A stretch of 64,000 nucleotides of DNA from Euptelea pleiosperma (GCA_035048495.1 CM068551.1:19656248-19720247), one strand, 5' to 3'; positions 1 to 11,189 are shown, numbered from the stretch's first letter. The notes: a model not told the origin generated them from the letters alone. Numbers and translations: made by a program.

Positions 1-235
1 ATGGAAGATGAATTAATGGCTGATTTTTGTTGAGGATGATCTATACATCACTCATACAAAAAATCAGCCCCATTCTGAAAATGTGGTTTTCAAGTGAACG
101 GTAAAAATAGAAGGTCTATAATTGTTCAACTTGCAAACCAGGCTAAGAATATCGGAATAGTTTGAATTTTTATGAGGATGGTCTCCTTACCATAGAGACC
201 ATCCTCACCAAAAATCATCCCTTTCCCAAATCTCT
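1..235. repeat. F2 foldback MITE, truncated by window edge
   Basis: The sequence carries the F2 signature words GAAGATGAAT, GGCTGATTTTT, GAGGATGATCT, AATCAGCCCCATTCTGAAA and, at the other end, ACCATCCTCACCAAAAATCA. Fuller copies of the same family lie at 21842-22165 and 30197-30572. It sits in the last visible intron of CSLG-A, and the left end is cut by the window. Nothing else is recognisable between it and exon 7 at 481. Confidence 0.7.
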
Positions 236-480
236 AATTCATATATTGGTCATCGTGGATTTTTGTCAAAATTAGTGTCCCCTGATCTTGACCTTATTAA
301 ATATTATCGAATCAAAGATATCAATATTCGAATCTGTATCTAAAAAGTATTAGAATATCAAAAATTATCCAAATCCAATTCCAAAAAATTTCGATAATAT
401 CTATTTGTTCATATACAGATTCGAATTTGGATTTGAATTTTCGACCATCCATTATCAGTACTGTAGTATTTATTTGTTAC

Positions 481-3423
481 CTTAGGGTATAAGGGAATTC
501 CATTCCAGAGACATAGCTGAGGGATTGTAGCCAAACATAGGAAAGGGAGCGAGTTGAGTGGCAGGAATGCCATGTAAGCATAGAACATGCTTTGAAGAAT
601 TGACATTCTCAACGGGCCATAGAAGATAGGGCAAAACCTTGAGAAAGAAACTTCGAGTAACCCAGAATACCATCTAGTGCCTTGAATCAAAGTGTCATTC
701 AAATTCGTGGTGACACTGCCCAGGAAAGGTGGTCTTGATGGACAACAATAGACAGAAGTCCAACCTTTACAGTGCAAGAGAAACCCTGTAAAGTAATCCT
801 CTACCACAGAGTGATACAAGAAACCTATCTGTTAAATTGAAGAAATAAGAATTGAACTGTTATTTCACAATTAAGATATAAAAATTAAGGAGATGATATG
901 TTTGATTGATAAAGGACTTGCCTGATCACCCCAATGTGTGTTTTTCTCATAGGTGCAAGAAGCCAAAAATCGAGCCTCTTGTAGCAATGCATTTGATGCA
1001 TCTCCATTGTCAATGGCACTGCGTTTGCTGTTTCGGCGCCGTAGTGATGAGGTGAGCTCGTTAGAAGGACCGAAACGTTTTTTACAATGAATGAGATCAA
1101 TATCTGTAGAGCCAAAACATTAACATTTAAAAGCCTGCTTCCATGGATTAATATAAGGGCAATTTTGTACTACCCCCCTGTGAAATCATCGATATTCGCA
1201 CTACCCCCCGGTGGTCTCATTATGTTGCGTTTCCCCCCTTAACTGCAGCTTTTCTTGGTTGACCTTGAACAATCTGTCTAACTTTTACTTTGAAGACCAA
1301 AATACCATTTTCTCTTTCACAATTACGAAATGTCGACCGTACTTACAGTCCCATCATTATTATGTCCTACCCTATCTCTTCAATTTTAAAAACTCCCTCT
1401 TGCCACGTGGTTGACCAGTTATAATTGGAACAAATCTAGTCTGCAATTTAAAGTATGCAAACATTGTTAAAATTGTTGGATGTCCCTTGAAAAATGTGTT
1501 ATTTCAATGTTTTCATAATTAAATATTTTATAAATTAAAAACACAGTTTCAACAAGTATTTAATGGTGGATACAATGTTTGCATACTTTGCAGGCTAGAT
1601 TTGTCCCTATAATTGATGGATGCTTCAGATTTAACTGAGAGAAAAAAGGTAAATTTTCATTGCCCACCACGTGGCAATTTCTTAGTGGACACTGACGATA
1701 TAGATGTTTGGCCAATCCCTAGGTGGACCTATAAACCCGAAATCAACATGATCAGTGATTTTTAAGAGTTAGATGAAGTCGTTTTCATGGGTTGATTTTA
1801 ACCGTATTAATTTGAGCATTATGTACCATTATTTGGGTAAAAAGATCCAAAGGATAGAAAACACTAATCAGGCTGATTTTTGGTTTGTAGGTCCACTTAG
1901 GAAGTGGGCAAACATCCATATGGTCAACATCCTCTAAAAGTGTACCACGTGGCTCATATTTAGGGCCTCTCTGACCGTCAGTTGTCATGGCAAGTTTTAC
2001 TCTCCACGTGGCTCATACGGTGGCCCCTCATCAACGTTGATGAAGGACATCTGTCATCACTGATCGTTTGAGACTAGATCATGTATTTCTTGGCCATTAT
2101 GATCTTCTCCATCTACTTTAAACCAATGGGTACGCCGAAGAAGAAATCAATGAGTAGATCATGTTGCCATGGTGATCGCTGTTCCCACCTTCGATATGAA
2201 ACCACGTGGCAGACATCTCGGGACCACTAACCTTATGGATGTTTGGCCCTCCTTAGGTGAGCCTGCATACCTAAAATCTGTCCGATTAGTGATTTCTAAC
2301 CTTTGGATCATTGTACCTCAAATAATGCTAGAGATGCACGGTTAAAAATCAACCCATGAATATGATTGGAATCCAACACTTAAAAATCACTAATCATACT
2401 TACTTTTGGTATGTGGGTCCACTTGGGGATGGGCCGAACATCCATACGGTAAGTGGTATCCAAGAGTGTGCCACGTACATGGGTTTTCATGAAAACAACT
2501 CAAATCCAGTGGTTAGAAAACCACAAAAAAGATAAGTTCTACCATTCTACACGTGGCAAAATTTTGTGAGTCAGACGATTCAGATTTTTTTTCTGTAAGA
2601 AAATATGAACCGTCCGTTGATAATAAATGTTCCAAGTGACCACATGTCGATGATAAGGAGTTAAAATAGAAGTACGCCCACATTAATGAGGGTCAGGTAA
2701 TTTTGAAAAAGCAAGCAACAAGTATTTTTGTAATTTTAAAAAGAATTGGCAATTTGGTCCTAAGAGCAAAAATTAAACAGACCATTTAAAGTCAACAAAT
2801 AAAAGTTGCAATCAAAGGGGGAAACCCAACAAAGTAAAACCACCGAGGATAGTGCAAATATCGATGATTTCACAGGAGGGTAGTACAAAATTGCCCTTAA
2901 TATAATTTTCATATGAACACGAGTCAACGTACCGTCTAGCGGAGCATTTCTATATAATGCTTCCCTCTTTAGGTAAAAGCCCGTGCCAGATAGTAATGGT
3001 CCCTTAAGCCCATCCAAACCATGCCACCATACCTTGAATGCAATTCTTAATAAGGCATTGTAGATGTCGTTCTTACTGATGTTGTGGAAGTTTTGAGGGA
3101 ATTGAACGAAAGCTAGTGAGTGAGAGATCTTGGGATCAAGATGGAAACACATTGCTTGTCGAGCGGAGGTTGGATCATTACAGTACATGTCACAATCCAA
3201 GACCAGTATGTAGGGGGAATTGCTTATTATGCCTGACACACGAAGCTGCAAAAATAATGGTAATGCTAGTCAGTTAAAGGTTTAAACCATGGTTCAAAAT
3301 CTCGGTATTGGAGGCTGGATCGGTGGGCTCCGATCCTGATTCGGATCTTTCTGACCCTGAACGTTTGCGATTGGCACATCTCACTCGAGACAAGGTGAGA
3401 CATCTTTGGGAAACATTGATCTC

Positions 3424-3463
<40 letters not shown>

Positions 3464-5979
3464 CATACAAGGACATTAAGGGCTCCAGCTTTGAAATGAT
3501 GCGGATAGGATGGTCTTTTTTCACGAGAAACATAAACAAGGAGGGGCATTTTTGTCCAGTTGCTGTTTACTTCTTCCATTGCATTATCATGTATCACCTG
3601 CAACGATCAAACTCATCACATGATCATGATTTTGTTTGAAAATTAATTTATTCGTTAAATATCGAAAACTTAATTTTCAAAAATTATCCTAACGGGATTT
3701 CTACTACTTATTTCCTTATTATCGATTTAAAGGTTTTTTGACTTTCAAACTTTTTATATCTCAAATATTTAGAAACTAAAAACTAAACAATGGTTTGTTT
3801 AGTTTCTCCTATTGGTGTTCAACTCTTTAAGTGTCGAGCAACAGGTGATCGTGACCCTATCTTTGCTCTCTATTATCATCTATGGCCTCCAGCAAATATC
3901 AATATATTAAATTCTCCCCCCTACCTAAAACATCACTTTCTCCTATTTATCTCTATCTTCAAATAATATCTTTCTTTCCACTACTAAAATAATTTCTCCT
4001 AATTAACCTCTTTAATTAAAGAGTAGGGATCCTGTACGCATGGCACTGGGTAAGCTTACTCAACACCACCCATCTTTACACGCCATGTGTCGGATCCGAA
4101 ATCTCAACCCCACCAAGTGCTACGTGGACTTTGACACCGACCCTCGATCGTATTTGGAGGATCAATGTTGAAGCCACCCACAACCCACTCAACCAATCCC
4201 CTTTTTAAGTGTTGTTAGGGTACCAAAGCTGTGGCTTTCAAGTTATTATTTCTAATTTGGCCTTACATGGAGAAATTTGTTGATCCTGACGTCTTTTAAA
4301 CCAAATCTAGGATTCATTTGGTAGTTATACACATGGTTTTAAAAACGGCCGTTTAAACGGTAACGCCCCAAGCCCGTTTCCGTTAAAACCATTTAAACAC
4401 GTTTTAGCACTTTCGAATGTAATGACCGTTTTTTTTGTTTTAACGGTCGTTAAAATCGTTTAAACAGCTGTTAAATTCTGAAAAATTTTGTGAAAAAATG
4501 GCCATTAAATCTGTTTAATTCCGTTAAATTCTATTTTTTATTTTCAAATTTCAAAATTTGGATTTCCGCGCTACATTTTTCATTTTTTCGTTAAAATCGT
4601 TAAATTTCATTTTTTACATTTTTGCCCCTGGACGTTTCAATCTGTTTTAACTGCAGTTTAAACTGTAACGCCCCCAGTCCGTTTAACCGTTAAAACGTCC
4701 TCCTTTAAACCTTGGTTATACATACCAAAAATCAGCCTGACCTGATTGGTTATCTCTAACCATAGATTTTAGGACTTTGACGCCGACCCTCAATCGTATC
4801 TGGATCGAGGATCAATGTTGTAGCCACACGCAACACACTCAATCACTCCCCCTTTTTAAAAAAGTTGTTAGGGTACTTAAGAATTAGCTAGGGTACCAAA
4901 GCTGTCGCTTTCAAGTTATTATTTCTATTTTTGGCTTTCCATGGAGAAATTTTTTGATCCTGACGTCTTTTAAACCAAAAACCAGCCTGACCTAATTGGT
5001 TATCTCTAACCATAGATTTTAGGAGTTTTAAGATTTATTCTAGGCGTTAGATTCTAACATGTTTTTGAGTACAAAATCCAGTATCTAGAAATCATCGATC
5101 AAGCTGATTTTTTGTGTGTAGCCCACAGAGTAGGCTGAACATCAACCCGGGACCCAAAAAAATGAGCTGTCCAGAAGTGTTCTGCATCGGGGACCTCTGC
5201 CTCTTAATTATTTTTTTTCCATGGCACCTATCTAATAATCTATTGAATTATCAGCCTCTCATTGAGTGTGCTGGTTTGCCATGTTTCATACTTAACATTT
5301 CGGAATTTAACGAGTTTTGAGTTATTTCAAAATATTTTGTTTCGCGGTGACAAAATATTCTGAAACAATTAGGCAAAAAAAAATAGAAAGAAAATATGAT
5401 TCCACGATTTGGAGAATGTTTTGTCATTTTTTTCAATATCGCAGGGCAATTCCATGTTTCTAACCCGTCTCTATATCTTCAAATATAGATATGCTTTATT
5501 TTGAAATCCAACTCCAACCTATTTACATAGTCGGTTCCAAATTTGAAGTCGGCCAACCCCTCTATCTCTATTTGTGACTCCAATGTAGCGATCTGTTATT
5601 TGCTTTTCTGAATTTCCATCTTTAACTTTTTAATAATCTTTTGAATAAATTTTTTTTTTCCTTTTTAACTCTAAAAATACTTTTTGGAATACAAAGAATG
5701 TTTCATTTTGTTTCCGAGTTTGTCTCGATTTTTTCACTTAGGACTTAGGAGACGTTCCTCCCAAACGAGATTTTATTCGGTGGAGGCATATGGGATCTCG
5801 TCTCCTTGTATTTATTAGTTTATTACTACATACCTCAATGAGAGGGGGACGATCTTTAGCGGAACTGATGCTTTCCATATCACCGATTCCGTTTCCAGCA
5901 CTTTCTCTGGCTTTTTTCTCCACACGCTCCTTAAACACTTCGTACTTCAACTGTATTAAACACCCATTTTACTTTTAGT

Positions 5980-6027
<48 letters not shown>

Positions 6028-6643
6028 TGAAGCAGTGCACCTTGACCGTCTCTCTCTTTTCCATGAATTCTGTACTCCATTGATGACGATCTTCACCGTC
6101 TGATTCTGAGAAATACGCTTGTGGACACCTTGTCAAAATCCCATATTCCTTGCAGAAGGGAAGCCAAAACCTAGCGAAAGTGGAAGCTTCCCGAATACCA
6201 TATAAAGTAATTGGAGAACCCCCGTCATCTGAAAGGTACACAGAGAGCTTCTCTGGAGGGTAATCCAGAGACATGGCCGATAACACCGTGTTCATAACCT
6301 CAACTGTCGGCTCCTTCTTCGGATCAGCGGTGCAGATTAACACGTCGATAGCCGGCAGTTTTTCATCTCCAGGTAATCTCTCTGGAAAGACAGTCCGAGA
6401 GACAGGACGCCATCGACAAACTTGATTAAGGAGCCAAAGAAAAGAGAGCATAAGCTCAGAAGCAAAGATCATAGCCCATAAAAAAATGGGTACGCCTTCT
6501 TCGACCCCCACAAAGAGAACTGAAGCCCGATAGTAGAGCAAGGCAAGTATGGCGATCGAATGAATAAGAATGTGAATTCTGTTGATCGTTGCACGAGGTT
6601 GCTGGACTTGGCAAACGTGAAGTGGGAGGGTTAAGGTTTCCAT
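481..6643 (-). CDS. CSLG: Cellulose synthase-like protein G (CSLG-A), 3' end outside window
   Basis: GT2 family membrane glycosyltransferase of the CSLG clade, expected in the endomembrane system and using a nucleotide sugar. Exons on the minus strand are 6643-6041, 5950-5834, 3597-3469, 3245-2933, 1103-922 and 828-481; they join in frame to 564 codons. The final exon (about 157 codons in the paralogues) lies beyond base 1. The start is the ATG at 6643, giving METLTLPLH, which aligns with CSLG N-termini; an upstream ATG at 6724 lies above the TATA-like box. Visible features are two N-terminal membrane segments (about residues 25-45 and 55-75), the SDDGG motif (D139, D140), DCD (300-302), VED (E458-D459) and QGTRW (497-501), so the catalytic set is complete. 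Exons 4 and 5 of the paralogues are fused here, so one intron is missing. The intron after exon 6 uses a GC donor. Confidence 0.88.
829..921 (-). other. GC-AG intron of CSLG-A
   Basis: On the minus strand the donor reads CAG|GCAAGT rather than CAG|GTAAGT, and the acceptor upstream of exon 7 is a normal AG. The reading frame on both sides (WGDQ, then IGFLYH) requires this junction. The same position is GC in CSLG-B and CSLG-C. Confidence 0.85.
1660..2003. repeat. F1 foldback MITE, nested copy 1
   Basis: Carries the F1 core in both orientations: CCACGTGGCA, GATGTTTGGCCAATCCCTAG, then AGGCTGATTTTTGGTTTGTA and ACATCCATATGGTC, ending CAAGTTTTACTC. It lies inside the 1.74-kb element in the CSLG-A intron. 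Confidence 0.7.
2195..2490. repeat. F1 foldback MITE, nested copy 2
   Basis: A second F1 core with CCACGTGGCA, TATGGATGTTTGGCC and the opposite arm GGGCCGAACATCCATACGG. It lies in the same intronic TIR element and lacks the canonical GAGTAAAAC ends. Confidence 0.65.
3290..3461. repeat. GATCGG foldback fragment plus (GA) microsatellite in CSLG-A intron 3
   Basis: Words such as GGCTGGATCGGTGGGCTCCG, GAACC and CTCGGTATTGGAGG match the foldback at 38955-39215. They are followed by an uninterrupted GA run at 3426-3461 that starts 7 bp inside the intron from the exon 3 donor. CSLG-B and CSLG-C carry shorter GA runs at the homologous place. Confidence 0.7.
3620..4119. other. Intron 2 of CSLG-A, no recognised element
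   Basis: AT-rich intronic sequence between exon 3 and the duplicated block. I see no reading frame, repeat family or structural signal here. Confidence 0.6.
4120..5025. repeat. Duplicated intronic block around a CGTTTAAACGG foldback
   Basis: Two diverged direct copies of about 200 bp (around 4120-4320 and 4772-4980) share the phrases GATCAATGTTG, AGGGTACCAAAGCTG and TCCTGACGTCTTTTAAACCA. Between them, about 4333-4730, is a foldback built from repeats of CGTTTAAACGG/CCGTTAAA, with ends reading ATGGTTTTAAAAACGG and TTTAAACCTTGGTT. The block lies in intron 2 of CSLG-A. Confidence 0.65.
5035..5833. other. Rest of CSLG-A intron 2
   Basis: A short F1 fragment (AGAAATCATCGATCAAGCTG, 5085-5150) is followed by AT-rich sequence without recognisable elements up to exon 2. 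Confidence 0.5.
5983..6025. repeat. (GA) microsatellite in CSLG-A intron 1
   Basis: An unbroken GA run of about 43 bp lies 15 bp inside the intron from the exon 1 donor. On the transcript it is a (CU)n tract. Confidence 0.95.
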
Positions 6644-6685
6644 CTCTTTTCCTCGAAGATGAACAACCCCCCTCTCATGCTCTTT

Positions 6686-6691
6686 CTTATA
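6686..6691 (-). promoter_or_regulatory. TATA-like box of CSLG-A
   Basis: The minus strand reads CCTTATAAGAAAG about 45 bp upstream of the METLTL start codon. The spacing gives a very short 5' leader and supports the 6643 start over the upstream ATG at 6724. Confidence 0.45.
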
Positions 6692-6729
6692 AGGGTGATC
6701 ACCAGAGGAGAGAGGGACCCACACCCCAC

Positions 6730-7043
6730 CACCTCATGCAATGTGGAATAAGGTTTGTCCGTTGAAAAGTCAGACATACCTTGTTACATCTTTTTCCTTT
6801 TCTTGGAGACTAGAAATCACTGATGAGAATGGTTTTTGGTCTTACATTTTGGGAACGGCGAACATAGACAGGTTATTTAGACGCAACTCCGACTTTCTAC
6901 AAAGCGACAATGTTGGAGTGTTGGACCTACCGTTCTTTGGAAAAGTCAAGACCTACCATTCTTTGGAATAATTAAGTTTGTCCGTTTGAAAGGCTGCTCG
7001 ATTTGGAATATAAAAAAAGAAGACAAAATCTCCATATTTATTA
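6730..7043. other. Upstream flank of CSLG-A
   Basis: Contains a local direct repeat (GACCTACCRTTCTTTGGAA near 6925-6970) but no gene or recognised transposon. It presumably holds the distal promoter of CSLG-A. Confidence 0.5.
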
Positions 7044-7789
7044 GGGAATTTTTGACATAATCCCCATGTTATTTTGAAAATTTTACATACCCCTCCACAA
7101 TTTGAAAAAGCTGACATAACCTCTATGACTCGGTCCACTGTCATTTGACCAGTGTTGACTCCAGTTGACTACCAAATTTTGTATTAAATGACAGAAATGC
7201 CCTTGTATTCACTTTTGGAGCAAGGGTTTGGGCTAAAACCTAAACCCCAAATCGAACGGCTATGGACTACTACCAGCCAAGAGACTCCAATGGGTTGGGC
7301 GTTCATCACCAGCGACCTACCCACCGGAGTCTCATGGCCAGCCGACCACTACTTCAGCAACAATTTAAAATTTGTTTTAAAAAAAAAAATTAAAGCATGC
7401 AAATATATTTCTAAAAATTTCATTAATAAAAATGAAAAACAAGAATAAGAGCAATTTAGATTTTAAGCTTTTGATACATGGATTTTGGAAAGATGGGTTC
7501 TCTCAATTTTAAAAAGAAATTGCATTCCCTCGTGAGTTTTATCTATTTTTATGGCTTTTAATTTTCAATCTTTGCTTAATTCATAAAAAAGAAAAATCTC
7601 AAGTTTACCAACAATGACTTTTATTTTTATTTTTAATCTCCTCTTTTCATGTTTGATTTGGGATTTGGGTTTTTGCCCAAATCCAAACCCTTGTTCTAAG
7701 GTTGAAGACAAAGGCACTTTTGTTCATTAATACAAAATTTGGTAGTCAACTCGGGTCAACACTAGTCAAATGACAGTGGACCGAGTCAT
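7044..7789. mobile_element. GGGAATTTTTGACATA TIR element, right arm truncated
   Basis: The left arm (7044-7200) reads GGGAATTTTTGACATAATCC, then TTTGAAAAAGCTGACATAAC and GGTCCACTGTCATTTGACC. The inverted right arm (about 7730-7789) repeats the last parts as GGTCAACACTAGTCAAATGA and CAGTGGACCGAGTCA and then stops. The same arms bound the FMO-carrying element at 27523-28671. The interior contains a GTTTGGGCTAAAACC stretch also seen in that element. The right end abuts an F2 fragment, so a deletion joined the two. Confidence 0.7.
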
Positions 7790-7990
7790 CCGATATTGGT
7801 AGACTGGTTTAGAAGTTGAAGAATTATGGACTGTCTATTTTTACCGTGTAACTTGAAAACCACATTTGATGGGATTAGAAATTTCAGAATGGGCTGATTT
7901 TTTAATTGTTGGGGTGATCTATATGGTGAGGAGATCTTCCTCTCCAAAAATCAGCCATTGATTCATCTTCTATGTGGGTCCCCCAAAATG
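7790..7990. repeat. F2 foldback MITE, left part deleted
   Basis: Contains GAAGAATTATGGACTGTC, AACTTGAAAACCACATTTGA, AATTTCAGAATGGGCTGATT and AAAATCAGCCATTGATTCAT in F2 order, running to the family end TATGTGGGTCCCCC. Confidence 0.75.
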
Positions 7991-8120
7991 GTTCTCCCCT
8001 TATCTTGGCCCACTTTTTATAACTCATTTAATTTTTTCAAAGGACAAAATTAATTAGAACACTTGAGTCGAGAGGTCGACGCCAAGATGATAAAATTCTT
8101 TAAAAATCTATATCTATATA

Positions 8121-9425
8121 TCTATACTATATCAGAGAAGCGAGCAGTGTCGTTCTCTCTCCTCCACATTAAGTTGACGTGGCACTCTCTTCATGCAGAG
8201 TGTCATGTCAACAACCTAAAATTCTCTTTCCTCTCTCATCCACTTGATTCTACCCTATTTTTTTATCTTTTTCAAAAACACCCCTTGACACTTTAAGTAA
8301 TGCACCTCAAACATTAAGGATTTTTAAACTTTCTAACCAACTCGATTTATTTTTCTTTAAAATCTCAAATATTTATTCCTTAATTCTCTTTTTCATTCTT
8401 AAATTATTTATTCCTTTGTTCTTAAATTCGTCTTTCTCAACGTCTTTTAACACCATTTTATTTTTCAAAACATAACATTCACAACCTTCTATTTATGTTT
8501 CTATCAAAACGTTTATCCCATTACCACCGCTTCCATTATGGCCTTCTAATGGCTTTCCATCTCCTTCCTTCAATTTTCACAACATTCTATATTTGTTTCA
8601 ATTGAAATGTTTTTCCCATTAACATCACTTCCATTATTGACGACTAATGTCTATCCATATTTCGTTAATAAATAAATGTCTATTTAATTAGCCACTAATT
8701 CGATCATAAATATTAGGGTTTAGGCAGGGTTCTCACATTTTCTCTCACCGACTGAGCTTCTTCGAATAACGAAGACACAAAAGCATGAGAAAAAGTCAAT
8801 ATGGTTCGATATCTTTACCATCTCTTCTAAAAAAAAGTTTTCCTTCAATGAGTCGTCTTTGCTGAATACTTGATTTGGGCTTCTAAAAGGATTGTTATTC
8901 AATTATTTACATTCATGTTTAGGTTTAGACTCTAGAATGATTGTTTGTTTATTTATAGGGTTTCAATTTTTTAGGATTGTATAAATCTTTGAAGGTAAAA
9001 ACGAAGATTATGAATTTTTTTTTATTTTTTTCCTTTGTTAGCCCTTTTTTTTATTTTCTTATCATGTTTTACAGGCTAAGGGGATGTTGTTGAAGATAGC
9101 GAAGAGATTATTGTGAATAAAAATAATATGAAGATGAGGAGAACTAATGAAAGGGTCGTCACTATTATGGACATAGTGGATGTGCTGTTGTGGGATGCTT
9201 GAATGTAAAAATGAATATTATAAAAACTTATTTTTTATTTTCTTTTGGTGTTAGTAATTTTTTTCATTTTCTTATCATGTTTAGAGAAGATGAAGGGAAA
9301 GGGAATAGTTAAACAATTTCTCTGTATTATTTCCTACTACAATTAGATGTAGATATAAAAATTAATTGTTGTTAGTTTGTATTTTCTACTTCCACCTGTG
9401 CTTTAGCACGGGCTTTCATTACTAG
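8121..9425 (+). mobile_element. Non-autonomous Helitron, 1.3 kb
   Basis: The 5' end is TCTATACTATATCAGAG, preceded by A. The 3' end is CTAG followed by T, as expected for insertion between A and T. Nine bases before the CTAG is a hairpin (9395-9412) with an 8-bp stem and TT loop (core GTGCT-TT-AGCAC), the classic Helitron terminator. There are no TIRs and no target duplication. The interior is AT-rich with no Rep/helicase frame, so it would rely on an autonomous partner. Confidence 0.82.
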
Positions 9426-9450
9426 TGAAAGATGAAAAATGAAAAGGTTT

Positions 9451-9768
9451 TGTGATGCCCCGGGCCCACCACAGTAACAATATTGTCCGCTTTGCCAAGC
9501 GCACGTGCCAACCGCACGGCTTTGCCTCTCCCCTCTCTTTGGGAGGAAAACGCATTGTTACTATGAAGGTCCAACTTGCCACTTATAGCTAGGATCTCAG
9601 ACGCTTCCTAATCCGATGTGAGACTAAACTCATGCACCCTTCCCCTGCCTACTGTTCGACGGCTCCATGCAGCATCCCGGTAGCCATTTCCGAAGCAGCG
9701 CTTGGATGGGTTGGCGCTTGGATGACTAGGCCATAATAGGTTTCTTATTCAAAACCTCAATTATGACA
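9451..9768. mobile_element. Possible solo LTR
   Basis: Starts TGTGATGCCCCGG and ends TTATGACA, so it has TG...CA ends with imperfect inversion. It includes AATCCGATGTGAGAC, the complement of the GTCTCACATCGGATT motif frequent in plant TRIM/LTR sequences. No flanking 5-bp duplication could be confirmed and no internal retroelement sequence adjoins it. Confidence 0.4.
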
Positions 9769-10129
9769 TTCCTATTCTCCGAGGAAAGAGTTGTGTAGTT
9801 GATCTTTGGACCGTCTGATTCAAGATATTTACGTTTCACCTGGAAATAACTTTAATAATATATACCCAGATGATTGTTCTTTACCCTTTGCAATAGCTGC
9901 CACATGGACCGTGGATCTCTTGAATCTGATGGTCCACAGCTCAACTGCATAGTGGGATAACACGACCCTAGCTTAGCTTGTATACTATTGTTGAATGTAT
10001 GTTTAGCTTGAATAGTTACATCTTATAGTTCATTTTAATTTGTGATTAACACCGGTCCCCATTTTCTTATTTGTTTTTATTCGTGTGGTATAAAATAATT
10101 ATTAGATATTTGGCATGAAATCTTACAAG
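9769..10129. other. Unassigned intergenic sequence
   Basis: Contains a short GATTCAAGA...TCTTGAATC inverted pair (about 9818-9940) but no gene or known repeat family. Confidence 0.5.
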
Positions 10130-10375
10130 AAATTAAAGATGCAGACCTGAATGCAACTCTAGACATCATCTGCCTAGGTCAGAGCAGTGCCTCCACAAAG
10201 ATTTTGGTCTTAGACCTAAGCTTGGCAAGGCCCCTTTTGTCAAAGCCTGCTCTTGGAATCCTTCCTCCTCTGGGCATCATCAAGCTTAATTCCAATGGAG
10301 CAACTAAAGGTATTCCATGTATTGGTGGATGAGGAGTTGTATTTTGTGATTACCTGGAGTGTGATTACCTGGAGC
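10130..10375 (+). mobile_element. LINE RNase H remnant, N-terminal part
   Basis: Around 10258-10370 the plus strand reads PPLGIIKLNSNGATKG, then IPCIGG, a stop, and GVVFCDY. This is the start of the RNase H-like domain (RVT_3) of plant LINEs, where intact copies have KLNxDGAxKGNPG. The catalytic Asp is Asn and there is an in-frame stop, so it is dead. The rest of the domain resumes at about 11190. Confidence 0.65.
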
Positions 10376-11100
10376 CAGTGGCGGAGCCAGGATTTTGTTC
10401 CAGGGGGGGCAAGCAACCATCAAAGCGAAGTTAACGACATGCAATCGTCGCCTCTGACTACAGTCAATATGAGCCACATGGCACATTCTTAAGAGGATAC
10501 TAACCGTATGGATGTTTGGCCAATCACTAGGTGGACCTACAAGGCAAAAATAAACTTGATCACTGATTTCTAAGTGTTGGATTGAAGTTATTTTCATGGG
10601 TTAATTTTAACCATAGGAGTTTGAGCATTATTTGGGTCAGAAATCCAAAGGTTTTAAATCACGAATCAAGCTGACTTCTGGTTTGAAGGTCCGCCTAGTG
10701 ATTGGCCAAGCATCCATACGGTCAGTGTCCTCTTAAGAATGTGTCAAGTAGCTCATATTGGCTGCAATCAGCAGCATCGCTCACTCTCAACAGTTGTCCT
10801 TGAAGGTTTACTTGTCAATGCGGGGCAGATGGGCCCACTGACCGCATGGATGTTTAGCCCTTCCTTTCATAGACTCTCATACCCGAAATTGGTTTCTTTG
10901 ATGAGCTTTAGCCGTTGGATTTAGTACCCAATCTTTTTTGAATCCAACAGCTAGAATCACGCTTTAAAAAAGTACTAAAATCTAATGGCTAGAGATTGAA
11001 TATCAGAGTGATTTTGGGTTTGCATATCCACCAAGAGGTGAGCTAAACATCCATGCAGTCGATGGGCAGAGCAGGTCTAAGTTGAGGGGGACAACACAGT
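10376..11100. repeat. Cluster of F1 fragments inserted in a LINE remnant
   Basis: Begins with CAGTGGCGGAGCCAGGATTT, a hAT-type terminus like those at 41711 and 62968, then holds one F1 core (10480-10760: TATGGATGTTTGGCC, AAGCATCCATACGGTC) and a second shorter one (10840-11060). These insertions split the LINE RNase H domain. Confidence 0.6.
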
Positions 11101-11189
11101 CTATAGTTACCCATCAATAATTTTTTCCTCTTTCGAAAAAAAAGTTTTTATCAATTTTTAAAAGTTGAGGGGCCACTGCCTAGAGCTGT

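Larger units (their letters stand above)
1157..2896. mobile_element. 1.74-kb TIR element with 9-bp target duplication
   Basis: The termini are GGGCAATTTTGTAC and its exact complement GTACAAAATTGCCC. The inverted arms then continue for over 100 bp (poly-C tracts, GAAATCATCGATATT). The element is flanked on both sides by TTAATATAA (1148-1156 and 2897-2905), a perfect 9-bp duplication typical of Mutator-like elements. It fills nearly all of the intron between the fused exon 4/5 and exon 6 of CSLG-A; without it the intron would be about 80 bp. No transposase reading frame is visible. It contains two nested F1 copies. Confidence 0.85.

Noticed and set aside
1..480. Last exon of CSLG-A within the window
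   Set aside because: The sequence is an F2 MITE plus AT-rich DNA; none of the exon 8 motifs ([25 protein letters not shown]) is present.
6641..6724. Upstream in-frame ATG giving a 27-residue longer CSLG-A
   Set aside because: It lies above the TATA-like box, and the extra residues do not resemble CSLG N-termini, whereas METLTLPLH does.
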